Positions 59,081 to 64,000 of a stretch of 64,000 nt of DNA are shown here, in pieces (the stretch's first letter is position 1; every line of letters starts with the position of its first letter). Source of the stretch: Azadirachta indica. Taxonomy: Eukaryota > Streptophyta > Magnoliopsida > Sapindales > Meliaceae. Below the pieces are notes generated by a model, which saw only the letters and a program-made list of their open reading frames with translations, was not told the origin of the DNA and made no database searches. Both the position numbers and the translations under genes were made by a program. Where the stretch lies: NCBI GenBank assembly GCA_022749755.1, contig CM040444.1, positions 10,024,274 to 10,088,273 on the forward strand, read 5' to 3'.

Positions 59081-60320
59081 GGTGAGTTAATTTTGAAATA
59101 TACTATTTGAATTTTATTGTTAAAAAGTCAACCTTGATACTAATATAGATAGACACCCTCTATATGGAGAACTAATTTTAAGGGTCGCAAGGCACTACCT
59201 ATATTTTGATATCTTGTAATAATAATGGAGATCGTAGGGTATATTGTCATATACCCCTCTTACTACTCATTATTTTTACAAAAAAACTATGCATTTCTAA
59301 TTATAAAATATCTTATGTTTGCAACCCTAGTAAATTATTATATTCTATATAATTAATTACTAGGTCTATAAAATCTAATCCTTTCGGTTAATTATTTAGG
59401 CCAATAGAATTCCATCTTATTCGGCCTAGGTTTATAAACTATGCCAACATAATTGGTCACAGAAAATTAAATAAATCTACTTCTATTAATATGGGCCTAA
59501 ATAATTACCAAATATTTAATAAAAATATTTTATTAATATAGAATAATATAGGCTAATCTAGGTATTAACAATTAATAAGTTAAGCCTAAATTAAATAAAT
59601 AAGATAATCACCAAGTTTAACTATAAACTTAATTAACCATTAATTAATTTATTATCAATTTATTTAATCCAATTAGTTGTAGTCGTATTCATATATAACT
59701 ATGAAATAAGAAGGATGACATGTATACATGACATTCAATAATGACAAAGAGGGAGTATTATGAATAGTATGTTATTAGCATGGCCATGTTATCTTATCAA
59801 AAATATTAAACAAAGTAACTAATGACTAATTAACTATGGCCAGGACCCCTAGAAACAAACTCAAATAATTAATTCAAAAAATCACAAAGTCATAAAGGTT
59901 GCAGGTCCAGCAAAAAGGGCAGTCCTTCTTAAGAGTGGGTAGAATCGGGTTCACTTTCGTTTTTTTTAAAAACTAACTCAAACTAAAATAGAGTTCAGTT
60001 TTTGTGAACCAAACCAAATTTATTGAGCTGTGGAACCAAATTGAATTGAATTTAGTTTGGTTCGATACGATTCGATTTCACAGTTCGTTTCCAGCCACTT
60101 CTTGTGAGTTTCAATTTTTGTTTTAAGGGATATTTGCATATAAGTTCTTGAAATTTATTAATATTATAGATAGAAACAAAGTTTACAAAATTTACAAAAA
60201 TTCTCCTTTTCTTATGTAAATATATATAAACTTGTATAAAGTTTTTTTTCATTTATAATTTTTATAAATTTTTAAGACTTATATGAAAATATTCTTTTTC
60301 TTTAAGGCTGGTCCTAATTG
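59081..60320. other. no gene recognised
   Basis: AT-rich. 59380-59680 has TTAATTAAT and GGCCTA words like those near 3780-3980 but no alignment could be made by eye. 60050-60090 has (GGTTCGAT)-like words that lead into the next repeat. Confidence 0.4.
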
Positions 60321-60610
60321 GTTTAAGGTTTGGATTTAGTTAAAAACTGAATTCGAACCCAACCCAAATCAAATCTATTGGTTTAAAATCGAATAAAATA
60401 AAACTTGATAATAAACGAATAGAACAGTTCGGTTTTGATTCCATTCTGTTCGGTTGGTTCTAAGTAGTTTAAGGTTTGGGTTTAGTTAAAAATTGAATTC
60501 GAACTCAACCCAAATCGAATTTATTGATTTAAAATTGAATAAAATCAAACTTGATAATAAACGAACTGAACAGTTCAGTTTTTTGATTATGTTCAGTTTT
60601 ACCTTTTTGC
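60321..60610 (+). repeat. 146-bp tandem duplication with GGTTCGG-type words
   Basis: GTTTAAGGTTTGG at 60321 and 60467, each followed by the same ~130 bp (ACTTGATAATAAACGAA, GAACAGTTC). About 85-90% identity. Low-complexity GGTTCGGTTTT-like words of this kind are common in plant repeats. Confidence 0.8.
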
Positions 60611-61760
60611 CAAGCCCTTCTAAAGTTCGCAACAAACCCACTTTAATAAGTTTTCATGAAATTAATGTTCACATGAGCTTAAAAATATCTTTTTTAGCCC
60701 AATACTAATTTTAGCAAGGTAGTCTAACTTTTGGTCCTTTTTTAGTTTAAAAACAAATTGCTAAAAAGACCCAAATGCCGAAGATGAAATTCCTTTTAGA
60801 AATTCGGTCTCCAAGGCCTAAAATAGGGCCGTAGTTGCACTAAGTGTTCCTACGGTAGCACCATGAAGGCTACTGCCCAATCGCCGATTGTTGACGCCCT
60901 TGCCTTGGCTTGCAGTAGGTACCTTACCCACTACCCTCTCCACACCGCTAAGATTTCGAAAATCGCCCCAAAAAAAAATAAATTTACATAAAGCCTATAC
61001 TCTTTATGGTTTCACAAAATTTTAATCTAAGTAAAATATAAAAACAATTGAACATAAGCCCCTAGGAAACCATATACTTAACAACCAAAGGATCTACCCA
61101 TAAAAATTCATCACATGAAGAAATTTAATCATTCATCAAAGCAAAAAATAAACAAAATGCAATACCCACTTGTGCATACAAAATAATTAAAACAATATAC
61201 TTATATGAACGGTCTTATACGATTTGTTGGAAATAAAATAGAGAAAACAGCAAAAAATTAGCCCAAGGTAATTTCAAAAATTTTATTAAAATACTTTTAT
61301 ACTTATAGTTGTATAACTTTAATATAAGAAATAATAAGGAGAAGAAGAAAATATCTCTTACAACTTATCAAATATCTTTACTTCAGATTTTCTTTTTCAT
61401 AGTGTTCTCAATACATGAGACTATGAGATCAAGTTTTTAGAGAAAAGGGAGACATTCTCTCTCTCTCTCTCTTTTTTTTTTTTCTTTTTTGAAGCATGAA
61501 TATGTATATAAAAAATTAGAGTTTCCTCCTCTTTATTTTTCTTTTACATCACTCCCTTTTATTTAAAACAATTTTAATTAAATAGAATAAATTGATTAAT
61601 TCAATTTGAAAAATATCTCCCTAATAAAAGTGATATATATCTTTTGCAACTTCCTCAACTATTTTGACTTGTTCAAAATAATTAAAATCAATTTTAAAAT
61701 TAATTTTTAAGAAAATAATGAGGAGGATAAATATCTCTTCATTATGAAAAGATGTATAAA
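60611..61760. other. no gene recognised; (CT)n microsatellite
   Basis: A GC-richer stretch at 60790-60960 has no clear open frame. (CT)n at about 61456-61471 is followed by a long T run. 61260-61560 has the look of an LTR end (TATA-like words, CT-rich tract) but no partner was found. Confidence 0.4.
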
Positions 61761-61800
61761 AAAATCGTTTGATATTTTCTAGAAAATATCAAACGATTTT
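61761..61800. repeat. perfect 40-bp palindrome
   Basis: AAAATCGTTTGATATTTTCT (61761-61780) is followed at once by its exact reverse complement (61781-61800). The centre is TCTAGA. No spacer, no mismatch. Confidence 0.95.
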
Positions 61801-62452
61801 ATCCATTTAGTTTCTCAAACTAAATCATTAATTTTTCAGATGTTTTTTCAAAAATATTTTACCAATTAATTAATTCTTAGTTAATTAATGTAATCCAAAT
61901 AAAATAGATATTATAGAAAACTATTTTCGAGAACATATAGATTTAGTGCAATGATTTTATGCATTATATTATTTACTACAGTGATTGAGAGGTAGTATTA
62001 CAGACTTATGAAACTATAATTTTAAACTTTAATACATTTAGATAATTAATTAAACTGTTTAATCAATTAATTCCAATACTATTTTATTAAAAATTTAAAA
62101 TTAAACTCTTGAAATTAGATATAGATTTTATTCAGAAAATTTTGAGCAATTTACTGATATAATCACTAATAAAATTATTTAAAAATTATACAATACATTT
62201 AAGCTTCAAATTAAACAACAATACTACAATATCTTGATTCTAAACATGCCTTATAGCTTGAAGCTAAATATTTATGAATAGGAGCTATGGATATAAATAC
62301 AACAGATATGATAATGAAAAATTAATTTATTAACATATATTAAGAGGGATAATGATTTGAGCTTCAATCCTCAGTTGGATCAACAGAAAATAGATTGATT
62401 AATTATCTATTCAGAAAAACAACAATATGAAAAAATTAAGTAATGGACATAC

Positions 62453-63872
62453 TAGAAATATCTCGTCTCCAGTTGCAAATCTTCCATAGTGATCTTTTAA
62501 CAACTTCTAAAGTGCTGAAAATCATAATTTAATAATCACATCAAAAAAATTCATATATATGTATCATAAAATTTGTCAATTAAGCATCATGAACTAAAAA
62601 AAAAAATTACATAAATTTAATAAAAATAACAGCGAATTGAGTAAAATAATATCATTTTTGTACTGATTAGCTTGCAAACTTACTGAAATTCGTACTTTAC
62701 AAGTTACTGACATAGCAGAGAGAACCTCGTGTATAGAAGCTTTTTGGGCGCAAACATCCACATATAACATTTATACTGAATTTGAGAAAGTTTGTCTAGT
62801 GTTAGCATAAAACAACAGTAATTTAGATAAATAATATATTTCTTTCATTCAATGTCTATTTAGTTTAGTCTAAAATTATATTAATTTTTAGTTGTTTAAA
62901 TGTGTTTAGTTTCCAATTTAACACTAAAATATTGGTAGTATGTCTAAAAAATATTAAATTATTTAACTTAACTATGAAATCTAAAATTTATTTTAAATTT
63001 TTTAATCGTCACTTTAAAAATAGGCTTATACATTTTATTTGTTTCTTAATATCTAAATGTTTGAGTATGTATCATATCTGCTTATTTTAAGTATCTATAA
63101 TCATATGATACGTAAGATCACTAATTTTAAATATTTATAATAAACCAGAAACATATTATTAAAATCATAATTTATTTATTTAAATATATCCGTATTAAAA
63201 CTCTTCATATTTTACATGAGTAAACAAACACCATCTAAACTTACTCAGATCCGCATTTTTCAAAAAAATTATAGAAATCAACGCGCAAAAGACAGAGACG
63301 GGAGCTATAAGCCCTCCAAGCCCTAAAACACTTTAAAATAAATAATTTTTCATGTTTATTTTTAAATATCTAAATGTTTATCTCTAATGATATGATATGT
63401 AGAATCACTAAATTTAAATATTTATAGTAAATAACAAACATATTGAAACTCATGATTTATATATTTATATCTGTTCATATATCTTACCTCTTCATATTTC
63501 ACATGAGAAAACAAACACCACGTAACTTATTTAAATCCGCATTTTAAAAATTATAGATGTCTATGACAGATAGAGACGGAGCTATAAGCCCTCCAGGCCC
63601 TAAAAAACTTTAAAATAAATAATCTTTCATGTTTATAATTTTATATCTTAAAATTATTTTTTAACTTTTACTTTTGACTCAATACCTGTTTGGAAAGAAG
63701 TCTCTCTGTATGAATATGTACCCAAACTAATGCAATATTGTAGAAAAGCAAAAGATTGATATTTAATACATGATTAAATAGAGGTTAATTACATACCTTC
63801 AAAACCTTTTTCAATATCATGTTTGACCCAAGCAACATTCTCATCGGGGCTTAATTTTTCCTCAATATACTT
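62453..63872 (-). pseudogene. zeta-class glutathione S-transferase (maleylacetoacetate isomerase), two exons
   Basis: Exon 63872-63797 (76 bp) lies between TTTGCAG and GTATGT and reads KYIEEKLSPDENVAWVKHDI then EKGFE. Exon 62514-62453 (62 bp) lies between TTTTCAG and GTATGT and continues in phase as AL-stop-KLLKDHYGRFATGDEIFL. Together they match the C-terminal helical domain of plant GSTZ, which isomerises maleylacetoacetate to fumarylacetoacetate in tyrosine breakdown and uses glutathione. The family has Glu where the stop (TAG) stands. The last exon (beginning ADLFLAPQ in the family) was not found in the window; the N-terminal half would lie beyond 64000. So this is a pseudogene or a 3'-truncated copy. 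Confidence 0.75.
63045..63640. repeat. 277-bp tandem duplication inside the GSTZ intron
   Basis: GAGCTATAAGCCCTCCA at 63302 and 63579, with matching sequence before each (ATCTAAATGTTT, ATGATA, AAACAAACACCA(T/C), ATCCGCATTTT) and after (CTTTAAAATAAATAAT). About 85% identity. Confidence 0.8.
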
Positions 63873-64000
63873 CTGCAAATAAAAAAACCATTTAATAAAC
63901 ATTCATTTCATTTGATACTTAATATTTATTATCAGTTCACATGTTTATGTTCATCGAATGTATTTTCTACTTTTAAATAAAGAGAGAGGGTATATAAACT
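63873..64000 (-). other. intron or flank upstream of the GSTZ exon
   Basis: AT-rich, no exon seen before the window ends. Confidence 0.5.

Overview
This window is nuclear DNA of a flowering plant, almost certainly a eudicot. It is very AT-rich and holds one intact spliced gene of plant type (S-adenosyl-L-homocysteine hydrolase, 485 residues with the insertion found in plant enzymes). Most of the rest is decayed Ty1/copia and Ty3/gypsy retrotransposons nested in one another, foldback elements and tandem repeats. The species cannot be told from the sequence.

Layout. 1-4304: two fragments of Ty1/copia elements on the plus strand, the second with LTR copies on both sides of a truncated RT/RNase H region. 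4305-8455: Athila/Tat-like Ty3/gypsy remnant on the minus strand (gag, protease, start of RT, decayed primer-binding site, LTR). 9310-20979: two ~570-bp direct repeats with TG..CA ends and near-matching 5-bp flanks, read here as the LTRs of one large non-autonomous element. Between them lie simple and tandem repeats, a fragment of a host ankyrin-repeat gene on the minus strand (17620-18930), and a later insertion: a complete but dead Ty1/copia element (10203-16347, minus strand) with perfect 5-bp target duplications. 21071-24164: AT-rich DNA with two inverted-repeat (MITE-like) elements.

24800-26499: the SAHH gene, minus strand, two exons, all key residues present, with a plausible TATA box and a GA tract upstream. 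26640-35580: AT-rich intergenic DNA with a 1.24-kb foldback structure, a 187-bp tandem repeat rich in AAACCCTA-like motifs and short perfect hairpins. 35606-44052: scattered exon-like segments with splice signals (plus strand, product not identified), split by a chimeric Ty1/copia element (about 39770-43358) whose integrase is fused in frame to the end of a different element's RT and whose two LTRs belong to different families.

44915-52245: a complete but dead chromovirus-type Ty3/gypsy element on the plus strand, with a 1344-bp solo LTR (47562-48905) inserted between protease and RT. 52600-55300: Athila/Tat-like LTR pieces, two of them in inverted orientation. 56055-58674: a dense tandem-repeat block followed by a polypurine-like tract and an LTR-like unit, the same order as at the right end of the 9310-20979 element. 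58795-59080: a possible tRNA-derived SINE. At the right edge (62453-63872, minus strand) are two exons of a zeta-class glutathione S-transferase gene, with an in-frame stop and no 3' exons: a pseudogene or truncated copy.

Only the SAHH gene looks functional. The rest records repeated insertion and decay, largely by C-to-T/G-to-A transitions as expected for methylated plant DNA. All alignments were made by eye, so boundaries marked 'about' may be off by tens of bases.
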